64,000 nucleotides of DNA from Aquila chrysaetos chrysaetos (GCF_900496995.4 NC_044012.1:26363606-26427605); one strand, 5' to 3'. Shown: positions 47,921 to 60,939, counted from the first letter of the stretch. Translations and numbers: made by a program. Notes: generated by a model from the letters alone, not told the origin.

Positions 47921-50900
47921 ATGCCTGAGTACACCACTGCCTCGAGGTTCCGGCTCTCCGGTCTGTGCTTCCTCCTCCAAATCATTACCATCATCATCTT
48001 CGCTGTCTTTGTCCGGTACAGCCCAGAGAGCAGCCCCGGCTTCTGCTCCCAGCAACTGAACTGCAGCTGGAGAAACCAGGACGCGGGTTTTCAGCACCCC
48101 CGTGAGTACCCCCACCCCGGGTGGGTACAGGGAGCGGCATTACCTCATCCGTCCCCAGGCGCTCTTGAGGGGGTGGCACAGGATGTCACCATGCTTGGTC
48201 CAGGCTGCAGATCTGTCACACTGTCTAGCTCTGGATCAGACTCCAGAGTAAAACAGAGAAGGGGGAACATCAAGCCGCAGGGTTGGGGTACCGGTGCATG
48301 CCACCAAGGAGGGGTCGGTGGGTGGACAGGAGACGTGCTGCAAGGATTTCCCACATTCTTGGACAAAGCCAGGCCCAAAACAGGAATATTTGTGTCTAGG
48401 GCATGCGTTTCGGCAGCTGGAGTGTGGAGGGGATCACTCGGTGCAGTGATTAACCTGGGATTGTCCTCCCATCGCCGGGGGGGAGCATGGCAGCTGCTCC
48501 TGGCACTTTGGGGTCTGCAAAACTTCCCACCAACCTGTCGGGTTTTGCAGTGCCAAGGGATTTGCACCAAGCCCCTTTCACAGAGGACTTGGGTCCCTCG
48601 GTGCTGCCACAGCTTCCTATGTGGGCCTGCGGGCCTGCCCCGCTGGCAGCATACTCCTGCACGCCGGGCATCGCTGCGAAACTCATCCTGGGCTGGGGGA
48701 TGAGGGACTGACCCTGGCTTTTCTGAGGCAAAGACAAGGCAGGTGATTGGAAAGGAGCCTCCGGAGTACCCTGGCCAAGGGAGGGGAGCTGAGCCGAGCA
48801 GAACTACCCATCAGGGAGCAGGCAGCAGGCAGGTTCTCCTGGTTTTGCCTGTGCATGTAACCCCACCCAGTGCAGGCAGTGACTCACGGCTTTGGCACAC
48901 GGGGAGGGACGGGACACAGCTCTCGGCACGGCTGAGGGGTGCAAAGCGCATTTAGCCCAAGTGAGAATCTGGTCCCCCCTCCTCTGGTTTGCCACCAAAC
49001 GGTACCAGACTGGTCCCATTTTTCTGTTCACCCTTCCGGTCCTCTTGTCCCATGAAGTGGGACATGATGTTTTCAGGGACAGCAGAGAGGTCCCGGGGTG
49101 TGGCTGACATCTCAGACCCACCTTCGTGCTGGTGTAATGGATGTAGATGGCTCTTGGCCACCCCAAGAGGTTTCTGGGCTGCAGGCTGAACCACATGCAT
49201 GTACCGAAGTATCTGCACAGGGTGGTTGCAAACGGGGAGACCAGGAGCTACTGCAAAGGGTGGCGGGGGCCACATCAGGCAGGGACAGCTTTACCTGTCA
49301 CTAGCACAAGCACAAGCGGTTGCTCATGCTCTCTGCTGGAGATCTCCAAGGGAGATCCACCACAGTTCCAGAGACACGTAGGTGGAGCAATGCTGATTTA
49401 TATCAGTTGAAGCCTTCAGCTCCCCAAAACCTCTTAAAGCAGGGGGTGTCTGAGCCCCCTCAGGGGGACCAGCAGGCAGGAGGGTGGCTGCCTGTCCTTG
49501 ACACCTCCAGACCCATCCTTCTCTCCCTCTTCCTCCAGGTTTCCGGGATGTCCACCTCCAAGCTCTCCTTGGCTTTGGGCTCCTGGTGGCCTTCCTCAGC
49601 CGCTATAGGCCAGGCAGTGTGGCCATCAGCATCCTCATCATGGCCTTCGCCATCCAGTGGGCCGTACTGATCCAGGGTTTTTTACACTTCTTCCTGAATG
49701 GCAAAATTTACGTGGGAGCTCAGAGGTAAGGCAGGAGGGAGCTGCTGCTGCCTGGCCTTGATTATCCCAGGTCCAGCCCTGGCACACTGGCTCCCTCCTC
49801 TGTAAAACTCACAGCTCTGCTTTGGAGGAGGATGATGAGGGCAAGTAGGACCAGACTTCTGGGTTATTTGAGTACCACACTAGTAAGGGCCATGTAAGTA
49901 CTGCCAACAAGTTACAGCCAGGCATTTAGGGGGGCACGCTGCCCCCCCCCCCCCCCCCCCGCCTCAAGCCCAGCTGTTCCTTTGTCACCAACATTGCAAG
50001 GCTTGGGCTGCCCATTCAGCTTGCAGGAGCGGTGGGATACAAGGTCTGGGCTGCAGGCTCAGCTCTCGTCTCCCCAAAACCCTGCTCTCCCCAGCTCCTG
50101 TCCTCCAGCCCCACACCTTCCCTCTCCTTCCCAGCATGGTCAGTGCCGACTTCTGCACCGCAGCCATTCTGATCTCCACCGGAGCTGTTCTGGGCAGGGT
50201 AAACCCTGTCCAGATGCTGCTGCTGACCCTGATGGGAGTCATCCTCTTCAGTCTCAATGAATACATCCTGCTCAGTCTCATGGGGGTGAGTCACCAATCG
50301 GGGAGGGGCCCACCAGAAAGGGGGTGACTATGGGTTTCAGCTCCTCATGTCAATTTGTTTGTAGAGACAAATCCCATATCCTCCTTTCCTGTACCGTGTT
50401 TTTCTGTACTCACCAGGTAAGAGACAGCAGGGGCTCCTTGACTGTCCACACCTTTGGTGCTTATTTCGGCTTGATGGTTTCACGGATCTTGCACCAGCCC
50501 CATATGGACAAGTGCAAAAAGCAGCAGGACACGGGGAACCAGCCAGATGTCTTTGCTGTGGTTGGTACGGAGCTTGAGCTCTACAACACTGGAGTCATAG
50601 ACATGGTGGTGGAAGGACCATCACCAACATTAGGACAGTGTGGCTGTGGCTTTGTCCAGCAAAGTCCCGCAAACCATCAAGGACAGAGGTCTTGTACCTC
50701 CTTGGGGACCTGTCCTGGGGCTGTACCACCCTCTCCAGGAAAAAGCTTTTCCTCATATCCAACCTGAACCTCCCACACTGCAAGCTGTGGCCACTTGCAT
50801 CTCTTGGCACTAGCAAGAAGTTTCTTTCCCATGAGGGATCAACCCCAACATCAAAACCTACCTGTTCCCCTTCCCCGCAGGAACCATCTACCTGTGGATC

Positions 50901-52771
50901 TTCTGGCCCAGCTTCACCTCAGCCACCACGGTCCGTGAAAATGCTGAGCCCTGGGCAGTGCTCAACACCTACTTCTCGCTGGCGGCGAGCACACTGGCCA
51001 CCTTGGTCCTCTCGCCTGTCCTCCACGAGGAGGGCACACTGCGGATGGTAGGTCCTCTCCTGGGACAAACCCATGTCCTATCGTACAGGTACAGTGAGCA
51101 TAAATACACCTGGGGCAAGAGGGGATGCCCATTAGTCTTTCTTCGGTTCATTAAGACCCAGTTTGATCCCCGAGGAAGTCCAAATCCCCCCAGCCCCATG
51201 CTGTTATCCTCCACGGAGCCAATTCCCCTGACCATGTCCTGCTCCATCAGGTTCAGATCCAGGATGCCACCTTGGCTGGTGCGGCCATGATGGGTATGGC
51301 TGGGGAGATGCTGGTCACCCCCTTCGGGGCCCTCATCGCGGGGTTTCTGGCCGGCCTGATCCCCCCACTTGGCTTCAGATTCCTCACGGTGAGTTGCCTT
51401 GGGACAGCCGAGGACACTGGTCCCAGGTCAGGGGACCACCTGCCTTTGGGGGAGGCTGCATTGCCAACCTGCAGCTCCCAAATCTGCAAACACCGAGCCG
51501 CAGCGCAGCCTCCCTGGGCTAGCATCCCCCATCCGAACCCCGGCTTTTCCTTAAACGCTCTCCCCAGCCTGTCCTGTGCTCCAGGCTGAAAACCCAGGAC
51601 ACATGTGGGGTTCACAATGTCCACGGGCTGCCGGGGATCCTGGGCGCCTTGCTGGGGACGCTGCTGACAGCACTGGCCACTGCAGATGCTTACGGTGGCA
51701 GGTGAGAAGAGCCAGAATCAGGGGTGCCAGTGACTCCATGCACCAAGCTGGGGCCGCCATGACCCCTAAAATCGGGGATGCTCCATGCACCCTCTGTTAC
51801 AGTGCCCGCTTATAGCACATTGCCCAGAGCCATGAGCAGAGCCCTCCGTTTCCCTGCCTGGGAGAACAAGCTCCCCCCAAAAACACATCCCTGCTCTGGC
51901 TTGCAGGCTGGAGTTCATCTTCCCGCTGGTGGCCCAGGGCAGCTGGACAGCCACTGACCAGGTGCTCTGCCAGCTCTGCGGCCTGCCCATCACCCTGCTC
52001 CTCGCCACGCTCGGAGGCAGCCTCACAGGTGAGTTTTGCCTCCGGTGAGACGGGACAGAGGGTGTGAGGAGCAGGGGGAATTGGGGAAAAGCCAGGAAGA
52101 GCCCCAAAACGGATCCTCCCCATCAGCCGGGGCGGGTGCTCGGCACTGCGCAAACCCCCTCGGGGCCGGAGCCGGGGTCGGAGCTAGGGCTGCTCCCGGG
52201 GTTGGAGCTGCCCCCGGGGCCTGGGCTGGGACCGGAGCTGCTGCCCCCGGGGCCTGGGCTGGGACCGGAGCTGCTGCCCCCGGGGCCGGGGCTCGGAGCA
52301 GCCCAGCCCAGCGCTGCCGCTAGATGTCAGGGGAAGCCCGGCGAGAGCAGCCGGGCTGGCCCGGCGGCCCCGTTCTCAGACGCCCTCCCCCGGTTTTGGG
52401 CATCCTCAGGAGCCGTCCTGAAAATGAAAGGGTTGAGGTCTCCCCCGGACACGCGATACCTGGAAAACACGGTCCTCTGGGAGGTAAAGCTGGGCGTTTG
52501 CTGGTAAAAAAAAGGGTTTACGGGGCTCAGGCAGCAGCAGGGGTTGGATGCTTCCCCCCGGCTGCTGATACCCTCCCTCCTCCTGCAGCAGCGTTTAGGG
52601 TGGCAGACAGCTTCATTAAAGCCCCCCAGGTCCCCCCCATCCAGTCCTGATTTGCTCCAAGCAGGCCCCAGTTCTGCCCCTCTCTGTGTCTCTGCGTTGG
52701 CGCAGGTGGCTGAGGAAGGATGCGACTGCAGGGAAAGCAGAAAGGAGCCGGGCACCAGCACCTTGGTCTAA
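47921..52771 (+). CDS. RHBG: Rh family B glycoprotein, ammonia/ammonium channel
   Basis: Ten exons: 47921-48101, 49539-49725, 50135-50285, 50417-50564, 50881-51047, 51251-51388, 51568-51701, 51907-52028, 52410-52483 and 52706-52771. The CDS is 1368 nt (455 aa; human 458). It is a twelve-span Amt/Rh channel. Family marks: FAVFVRY at the end of TM1, an N-glycosylation site NCSW in the first extracellular loop, VHTFGAYFG with pore His184, and [10 protein letters not shown] with pore His343 (human RhCG His185/His344). Segments [24 protein letters not shown] and ADAYGG match RHBG better than RHAG, RHCG or RHCE. The tail is short and divergent: the human ankyrin-binding FLD before SPPD is GLR here (417-419). 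It probably passes NH3/NH4+ across epithelial basolateral membranes, as in mammals. Overall more diverged than the neighbouring genes. Confidence 0.92.
50600..50820 (-). mobile_element. CR1 LINE fragment filling RHBG intron 4
   Basis: The segment reads CTCATATCCAACCTGAACCT with a flanking CCTTGGGGACCTG/CCACCCTCTCCAGGAAAAAG pattern, which is the reverse complement of the CR1 3' region. Only the 3' part is present, as usual for 5'-truncated CR1. It occupies most of the 316-bp intron (50565-50880). CR1 is the dominant bird LINE. Confidence 0.7.
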
Positions 52772-53049
52772 TGACCCTGATCCCCCGGTGAGGTCCTGCA
52801 CCACCAGCCTCAACCCTCTGCTGGCATCACCAGTGTTGGGAAGCTTCTGGTAGCCTGAATTTCCCAGCAACCTGCTCCAGAGACAGCCAGGCTTGTCCCC
52901 ATGTGGGAGCCAGTTCCTGGTCCCAAAGGTTTTGGGAGCAGGTCGAGTGCCCACGGGCCTTTGGAGGGTGAAGAGATGCTGCAGTGATATGGGTGCTTGC
53001 TGTGGGAGTGACCCAGCTTGCTCCAGGGACACCTCTGGGTGTCCAGACT

Positions 53050-53105
53050 TGGCTCAGCCACTTCCCCGCTCTGCTCTGTGCCTCAATTTCCCCATCTACT
53101 GCTTT
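53050..53105 (-). mobile_element. MIR-type SINE core remnant
   Basis: On the plus strand it reads TCAGCCACTTCCCCGCTCTG followed by TGTGCCTCAATTTCCCCATCTA, the reverse complement of a MIR core. Confidence 0.55.
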
Positions 53106-53207
53106 CTGAAGAGAAGGTGGCAATGAGGAGGGCTGTGTCAGGGAAGGGGCGTACCAGGGTCCACAGAAAGCAGCAATGACTTTCTATGGACAATTTTGCA
53201 CACAACA

Positions 53208-53213
53208 ATTAAA
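53208..53213 (+). terminator. RHBG: Possible RHBG poly(A) signal
   Basis: ATTAAA about 440 bp after the RHBG stop codon; tentative. Confidence 0.35.
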
Positions 53214-54065
53214 ACACGTAGATCCTTTGTAGCTTCAGGATTTGCCAATGAGTTCACACAGCACCCGCCCAGCTTTGCTGGCTGGGTTTCCTTCAGGTTT
53301 CTTTTCAGGGAGGAAAGCAAAGCCCCCAGGACCCCCCTGTACCCTAAAGACTGATGCCCATGGGGTGGGTTTCATGGGTTGCTCCATCCCTGTTGCCATC
53401 TGCGCTGCCCACCCCCCCCAGCAGGGTACCCTACTGGAGCCTTAGCCACCAGAGCATGCGATAGCCCAGAGCAGCCACCACCCAGGGGCAAGTCCAGGGT
53501 GACACCAGGGTCCCCAGCACAGGGGCGACCCCTGCCTTCCCCTTACCACTCATCACCTTGCACCGGGGCCAAGAAAAAGCCCCCCCTCCTCAAAACAGGA
53601 AAGTGCCCCCCAACACTCAGCCCCTTTGGGAGATGGATGCTCCCCTGGCAATTGCAGCCCCCAGGTCCCCCTGCTTTCCAGGGCCCCCAGCAGCACCCAG
53701 CACCCCATCTCCACATGCCCCCCGCAGAGAGGCTCTCACCCTGCCTGCCTGCTCCAGGTGCGGGCAGCAGCCCCCAAACCTCCTGCCTGGGAGCAGGTTC
53801 CAGCACCCCGGGAAAGTGGCAGCTCAAGTGAAGCCAAGGGGGGGTCCTGCAGCACCTGGAGCAGGGGCACAGCCCCAAAGGGCTCCCGGAGGCGCAATGG
53901 CGGCCGTGCCGGAGGTCCCCGGTGGGGTGGGAGGAGGCCTGGGAGGGACCCACCTCCCATGAGCCCAGGGGCGGCTGCCAGACTCTTTCACACCTCCAGT
54001 GCCAGACTCTGGCGCTCACCATGTGGGGTTCCCGTGGGTGCAGGTGTCCCCAGCTGCCAGCACCA

Positions 54066-54096
54066 TCCCCCCCCCCCCCCGGGGGGGGGGGGGAGC
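54066..54096. repeat. Perfect C-run/G-run palindrome
   Basis: A run of about 14 C passes directly into a run of about 13 G, so each strand can fold on itself or form a G-quadruplex / i-motif. A similar C/G palindrome occurs near 970-992. Confidence 0.8.
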
Positions 54097-55039
54097 CACA
54101 GCCCTATTCCATGCAGAAGGGACAGGGGGGTCAGGGCCAATGCAGCGAGGTTTGGGGTAAGCGGTTTGCTACCCAACCAAAGTGGCCACATTTGGGACCA
54201 TCTTATTTTAATACCTGCTGCTGTTGAAATGCATAGATTTTTTTTAAATAATGGCATCAAAGATGCAAAAAAAATACTAAAAATAATTTGGTTGCAGGCT
54301 GACCATAAAACATCACTTTTAAACAGGATTCTCCATCCTTTCTAAAAGGAATGAAATCAAATTAGAGAAAATTTTGAGTCTGAAGCATTGCTCCACAACA
54401 GAAATTCCAAACTTCTCGCTTTGATATAACTCAGTCCATCACTTTAACTTCTCCAGTTTCAGTAGTTCCTTACAGAAAACCTGGTGAAATCAACATTTGC
54501 TAAATGCTTCGGTGCTGCTGAATTTCCATGACAAAACACAGGGAGGTGAGCCACACGGCTCAGTTCCTGCTGCCACCGCAGGTGCTGGGGAGGGCTTCTG
54601 CTGACCTTCTCCGTACAGATACCCCAGCCCCACTCCACGCTCAGGACATAAGGAAGGACATGTCCCGCATGCCCACGTCCCCTTGGCACGCACCACTCTT
54701 CAGTGCCGCGTCACAGAGGAGGGAATACAAGAAGGAGAAGCGGCACGAAGGCTGATGCCCCAGCAAGGGGGTGTCAGGCTCCAGTCATCACCTCAGTCTG
54801 GGGTGCAGGGCTCACCCCCAGCCCCGTGACACCCCCTCCCACCTCACCTCCTTCCCAGCTTTCTCCTCCTCTTTCCCAGGCAGCCCCTTTCCCCTTTTTG
54901 ATCTCTTCACAGCACGTTTCAAAAGCAACCCACTGTGACTGGAAGAAAAGCCCCTCCAGTGAGATCATTGCGAGACCCCCAGACGTAGGGGTCGGGTGTG
55001 AAATGGACCTCCCTCCTCCTCCCCTCGCCCGGCCCCCCT

Positions 55040-55345
55040 GGCCCCTCTGAAAGGCTGTTATGTTTTGTAATCGGATTAGGGGAGCCCTGTGCCCTCCCCG
55101 TTCCCATTTACCAGTGTGACCAGCTTGCGCACCGCCACTCTCCCTGCAGATTGTTTAAGCGAGCCGGGCGCGAGCAGACAGCTCGCCCGTACAGTGGTGA
55201 GGGTAGGTTCGGACGGCGAGAGCCTGAAAGGTTTAGTCATCGAACAAATTGCTTCTCTGTAGGGGCCGTTTTCTTCCCAAGTTGAACATAATGATGGCAG
55301 TTTGGCGAACAGATGGTGCAGCTAAGCAGATAATCCCGCTGGCCT
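55040..55345. promoter_or_regulatory. Candidate neural enhancer (OTX and E-box sites)
   Basis: Contains GTAATCGGATTAGG (paired bicoid/OTX-type sites), ACAGATGGTGC (a CAGATG neurogenic E-box) and GATAATCCC (another OTX-type site), in a compact island of mixed composition. The function is inferred from motifs only. Confidence 0.35.
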
Positions 55346-56214
55346 CACTAGCTTGGGGAGAGGCAGCGCTGGTTCTGCCCGCAGCTCTGGGGGCTCGTCC
55401 TGGGACAGGCGGGTCGTAGCGGTGGCTGGGTGATGATAACACCCCAGTGGGGCATGAGGAGCTTGGGCGAGCACCCAACCTTCACACCTCTTCTGCTTCG
55501 AGGGTGGTTTGGGTGCCAGACCACTCGTGCCTCAGTTTCCCCAGTCCTGCAGGGAGCTCTCTGCTCCATCACTTTTCAAAGCAGGGCTCACCCTCAGATC
55601 ACAGCCTAACACGGGGAGATGTGCTGAGAGACAGCACGCCTTTCCCTGCAAAGGAGCAAAGGATGGCTGAGAAAAGCTCATTTTATTCTTATTTTCCCGT
55701 TTTGCCTCTCCCTCCAAAAATATTCAAGATGTGGAAAGAGCTGGAGAAGAAATTCTGCCAGCTCACAGGGGTTGGGTGGATGGTGTACCTGTGTCAGGCT
55801 CAGGGATGGTAGGACCTGCCTGCTAAATAAGTCTTTATTTAAAATACATCAGCAGGAAAAGCCCAAGGCCTCGCCGACACGATGCAGGCAGGGGAGGGCA
55901 CGGACACATCTGTGTGGAGCAAGCCTTGCCCATGCTACAATGGCTTCAGGGACCCCTTCCCCACACTGCGGGGCTCTTGCAGCCTGCAGCACACACTCCA
56001 GACGCACCACACCACATCCCTGCTTTCAGGGGGTTCATTTAATTCATGTTCCCCCCACTGCCACCAGCCTTGTCCCCTGAGAGCCCTGACTTTGACAGCT
56101 CCCTTGCCCTTTCCTGTGGCAGCCCAGCTGCCCAGAGACCTGCCTAAATCACCTCTTGCTAATGCAAGAGCTCGATCAGCTGCTCAAAGGGTGTTTTACA
56201 AGGAAAAGCAATAA

Positions 56215-56320
56215 CAACATCTATCTGTTACAGCTGGGGAAACTAAGGCACACAAAGACGTGCCCGAGAGTCCATTGGAATTAGAGGCAGGACAAAGCCC
56301 AGGCTCCCTGAGCTCCTGGC
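56215..56320 (+). mobile_element. MIR-type SINE remnant
   Basis: ACAGCTGGGGAAACTAAGGC followed by ACACAAAG and, further on, AGGACAAAGCCCAGGCTCC has the order of the MIR core and its 3' part. Old and degenerate. Confidence 0.6.
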
Positions 56321-57359
56321 ATACATGTCCTTACACATCCGCAGCCCCCACCACCTCCCCACCCCCAGGAACAGCTGATGCCGTGTGCTGTTTGATAGAA
56401 AGCCAGCTAATCATCTTTCCCACCTTCGTTAGAGTGTGAATCGTTATCCGAGCGACACCTGTAAAGCTCCTTGTCAGACGAGGCTGATGCACATGTCTAA
56501 TAATGGGCACCATATGGGAGAGGGAAGGCTCAGGAAAGGAGCAGGGACCCTACCATCCCTGTGCCAAACAAAGAGCAGCTCCCGATGGCTTCCCATCACA
56601 GCAGAGCATCACCAGCACCGGGCCATTTGAAAGACTGGCAGCACTGTGCCACAGCAAGGGAAGAGCCCAGGCAGCACCGGTGGTGGAAGAAGAGCCACTG
56701 CTTGGGGTACTAAACATCTTGATAACACCCCGAGCAGCCCCTGCCCTTTGGAAAAGGACCTAGCAAAAGGAAACCACAGCTTGAGCATACAGGTTAAAGG
56801 CAGGAGAGCCATCGAGCCCTGCTCCCTGCAGCCTGCCCAAAGGCTGGGACCAGGCACCCCAAATCCACCGAGGCACATCCCACCGTGCCTTGGAGCATCC
56901 TCTCACTGCCAGCCTAGCAGAGGCAACCCGTGGGTGCAGACAAAGCCTCCCGGGACCCACGGGTTATATGATGACAGGGAGGACACGGTGTGAATTAGAG
57001 ATGGGTCCCTGCGTTGGGGCTGATCCACAGTCCCCTAGACCCTCCCTGACCCCAAATTTGGGGGGCAGAGCTCAGCCCCTCTGCCAACCCACCCCTCCAA
57101 TGAAAGCCCCCACCACCTTCAACCCACTGCAATTACAAAGCCCCATTTTCAGGCCCCCATTCATCTCCAGCAGCGTAATGAGCCTCTGGGCACCATCAGT
57201 GGGGGCAAAGCAATTAAAATCGCTGGCATGGCAGCCGCGTGGGTGGCTCTGTCATCCACTGCTGCCAGCGCCCGATTCGGGGTGAGTGGGCAATGCCAGG
57301 CCGGGCAGCGCCTCAAAGCGCCACGTCTCCCCACGGGCGAACAATCGGCTCGTTCTTCG

Positions 57360-57640
57360 CCGGGTTAAAAGAATAATAAAGTAAAATAAAGAGGGAATAA
57401 AAGGCCCCAGTAAAACTGGGAGTCAAGTTTATTTACAAACTGAATATGAAGTGAAGGGCCTGGAACAAAGGTGTTATGTAAGGGACAGTCACTAAGGGGC
57501 TCTTTACCCACGCTAATTGCCACTTGCTCCGCGATATCCATTTATCTTGCAGCTGAAATGGCCTCCTCAGGCTTGCAGGTTCAAGCACTGCTTGTTTGCA
57601 ATGCTGCCTGGCACAATTAGCGTGCAGGAGCAGCGGCCAA
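57360..57640. promoter_or_regulatory. Candidate enhancer (homeodomain-rich island)
   Basis: Two inverted homeodomain words, GCTAATTGCC near 57513 and CAATTAGCG near 57614, plus TTTATTTAC and GAACAAAGG (SOX-like). They lie in an AT-balanced island between GC-rich stretches. Confidence 0.3.
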
Positions 57641-58179
57641 TGCAGTCCCACTGCCCAAACCCACCAGGAAGCCTCACACCTCCCCAAAAAGCGGGATCAT
57701 GCCTAGAGTGGGTGGATGTGCCGACGGGCACGTGGCTTGGTGGGGAGAGATGCTTCCCTGCGTGGGGCTTCGGTGTCAGTTGTGTAACAGGGAGGGACAA
57801 TGGGTCTCAGTTCTGCTGGAGAAGACCTCCAGGTCCCTGCATCAACCCTACCCGAGCAGTGACGAGCAGCTAACCACCACGGGATGCCCATGGGAGTGAC
57901 TGCAAGAGTGATAGCTAATGGCTGCAAAAGGAGAACGAGATCTGGAGAGGATGAATTAATCTGTTGCTCGCGATGATGTTTCCAAGTGGTCTGGCTGGAA
58001 ACTGCCCTCAGATGCAAAAGACCAAAGGGCAGAGACTAGTAATAAAGAAAAAAAAAAAACAACACAGGGAGAAGCAGCTGCCACGATCGCTGCTGCATCC
58101 TGCAGAACGTGGCCTTTCTGCTCTCATCCCTGCTCTCACCCTCGGCACATCCAGCAGTGCGAAGACCGTGGAGGGACTG

Positions 58180-58470
58180 TTAGCTCTACTCCGGCTGATC
58201 CGGCGGGAAAGGGAGGAAGAGGAGGTGGCAGCATCCCTGGGAGCTGAGAGGTCAATTTTATTGACAAACTGCCTCTTGAATGGAGCGTGGGGAACAATGC
58301 CGGCCCTCAGCCCGGGTCAATTGGGACTGTGTAAAGCAAGGGGCCGGCACCAGCAGCCCCGGGAAAGCCCTCCAGGCGAGTGGCCTTTACCACCGTGTTT
58401 GCATAACCCCTGACCCCTCCTTTTGGGGTTTAATTGAAATCCCAGCTTGATGACAAATTGGCATGACCAG
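58180..58470. promoter_or_regulatory. Candidate enhancer (SOX, POU, homeodomain)
   Basis: AACAATG (58293-58299), TTTGCATAA (58398-58406), CTTGATGACAAATTGG and TTTAATTGAAAT occur within 300 bp. Confidence 0.3.
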
Positions 58471-60939
58471 CGGGCCAGAGGGTGGGAGGGCGAGTGTGGA
58501 AGCAATGCTGGGAAGCCCTCTCCCTGCTCTGGCAGAGACCGACCTGCTGCCCGCCATGGGCAGGCTGCCCCTTCCTGTCCTGTCCTGGGCCACCTGCAAA
58601 GTGGTTTACACCCAAGTCGAGTGTTTTAATCACAACCTGCTCCTTCCTTTCTTCCCACGATGGGCTTTGGACAGGCAACTGTCCAGCTCCCCAAGAAGCT
58701 CTGGCTCAATGAGGGCAGGAGCAGGCAGGCACTGCCTGTGGATGTGCAAGGCTCCTTCAGAAATGCTCATTTGGGCTGAAGTCTCCTTGGACTGAGATGC
58801 TCTGATGCTTCCTTAACCACAGAGCTCGTTAGCCCAGGGCAGAGGCATTTGCAGTTTGCACCATGGCAAACCCCCACCACGCAGACTCCTCTCCTCTCCC
58901 TGTCCAAAGGGAAGGGTCACAGCCCTTCACCAGTCTTTTGTCTTTAAGTAAAGACTGCTTTTTTGGAGCCAGTAGTAGAAATGAGCTTCTGAAAAACAAA
59001 TATAACTAAAGCCCCAAAGCAGTTCCCACAGACTGGGGATCAAAAACTGACGTTGCAGCAAATGGGGCTGAAGTTGTCCCATTTCAGAAGTTCCTGGGAG
59101 AGAGGTGAGAAATGACAGATGCACCCTTGTGATCACAGAAATCTCATTTTCTGCAGAAACCAGACTAAAAACAAAGAGAAAAAGCCCCAAATCAGCTGCC
59201 TCAAAATCCCCATCCCTTTTATAGAGCATTAGCAGCATCCCAGCTGCTCCATGCAGTACATCAGTGATGCAGAGTTGCACTAGATGAAGGTACCACTGCA
59301 CCTGAGATGGATGTCAAGGTGGGTGTTACTGTTGGCTAAAGGGACTCTGCGGAACTACAGCATAATCCTCCAAAGCACTAATATTTTTCCCTTCACTTTT
59401 ACCCCTGTCCCAGCATACTGTAATCATCAGATGCTGAGATTAGACTGCAGAGTTTTCCTGCCCACAGGTAGATATTTAACATTTTACGTTCCATAGATCA
59501 TCCAAGATGAATCCCAGATGCTCTTTAAAGGGGATGGAGTAACATCTGGTCCCATGTGTAACTGAGCCCCAAAGTGCAAAGAGCACAAGTGGGGCTTGAA
59601 CAAATTCCAGTCTAAACCCACGCAATTTCCACGTGCAGGCAAGAGCCTGTGCGTCACCAAGGCTCCTGCCCATAGTTTTGCCAGCCCTGCCCTTGCAGCC
59701 CATCCTACTGGATTTTGCCACGTCTGGTGAAGCATCCCACACTTTGGAGAATCAATCACATTTTTACAGTACCAAAAGGAGACTTTCACTCTGTAGCGGA
59801 TGTCTGTACATCCAACTTGCACTAAATCACCTTAAAAATGGAGTGGCCCCACTTTGAGGCAAAACCCCAAAATATCCCCATTGCTGCCTGCTTTACTGTC
59901 TGTACCTCGTTTGCAAATCATTTACAGGGATTTTTACACATCCTAAAATACTTTTAACTACAGGTTTCATGTCTGTCATCTGTCACTGATTAATGCATTT
60001 CATTGCTATTATTGTCATTATTACTATTAAACATGCATCCATCCAATTCATAAATCAAACATCCTGTCGACTAGGACAGAGCCAGCAATAACCAGGTTCA
60101 TTTTCAGGAGGTGCAGCCACTGGAGATGATGAGATTTGTAAGAGCAACCCCTTGCCCCCTCCATTAGTAGATCTCAAACTGGTTTGCAAAAGAGAACTAG
60201 ATCGCCAGTTTGCAGAAGGAGAGGTATGAGGTGGGAGGTAACTTGCCTCCAGTGATTCCGATAAACCAGGGGCACTGGTGGGGACTGGACTATCTGATCC
60301 CTTCAGCCTCCTGCCTCCCCGTGCAATGTTGGAGTTTGCTATGTTTCAAAGGAGAGAAACAGACTGCAATTTTACATTGCTTAACCTCCTTACCTCTCAC
60401 CTCACACACCCTTGTGAATAAATCCAGGATGATTTCATCCCCTGCAGTTTCTCTCCCCACCTCCCAGGACAACCAGCTCCTTACGCTCTGCTGGCTGTCA
60501 CTTAGCCACCTTCCTGCATACCCTGCGGGTCACTATTCCTCCAAACAACCTTCGGTTTCCACCAGTTGAGGTTCTTAGGGTCTTCTTGCACAAAACCATT
60601 TAAGGCATTTCAGGCAGGGCTTGAAAAGGCTCCTGCTTCCTCTGGGGGGCATTATCATGACAACCGGCTTTAATTCAGTGCAGATCCAGGCTCCCAGCTG
60701 GATCCTCAGCCACGCCAAGTCCCCCTGACACACTTCGGCTGGCACAGAGAGGCCAAAGGAGCGCGCAGGTCCCAAGATCGCGGGGAACTGGCCTAGCCCC
60801 ATTTCCCAGTCCTCGCCCTCATATATATTCCCTTCCAGTCGCCCCGTGCTTTTCTCTGCATGTTCTTCTTTTGCAAGAGCTGCCCTCCTCTTCCCCACTC
60901 CCACTGGGCGCTTCCCCCCTCCCCACAGTCCTCCTCTGT

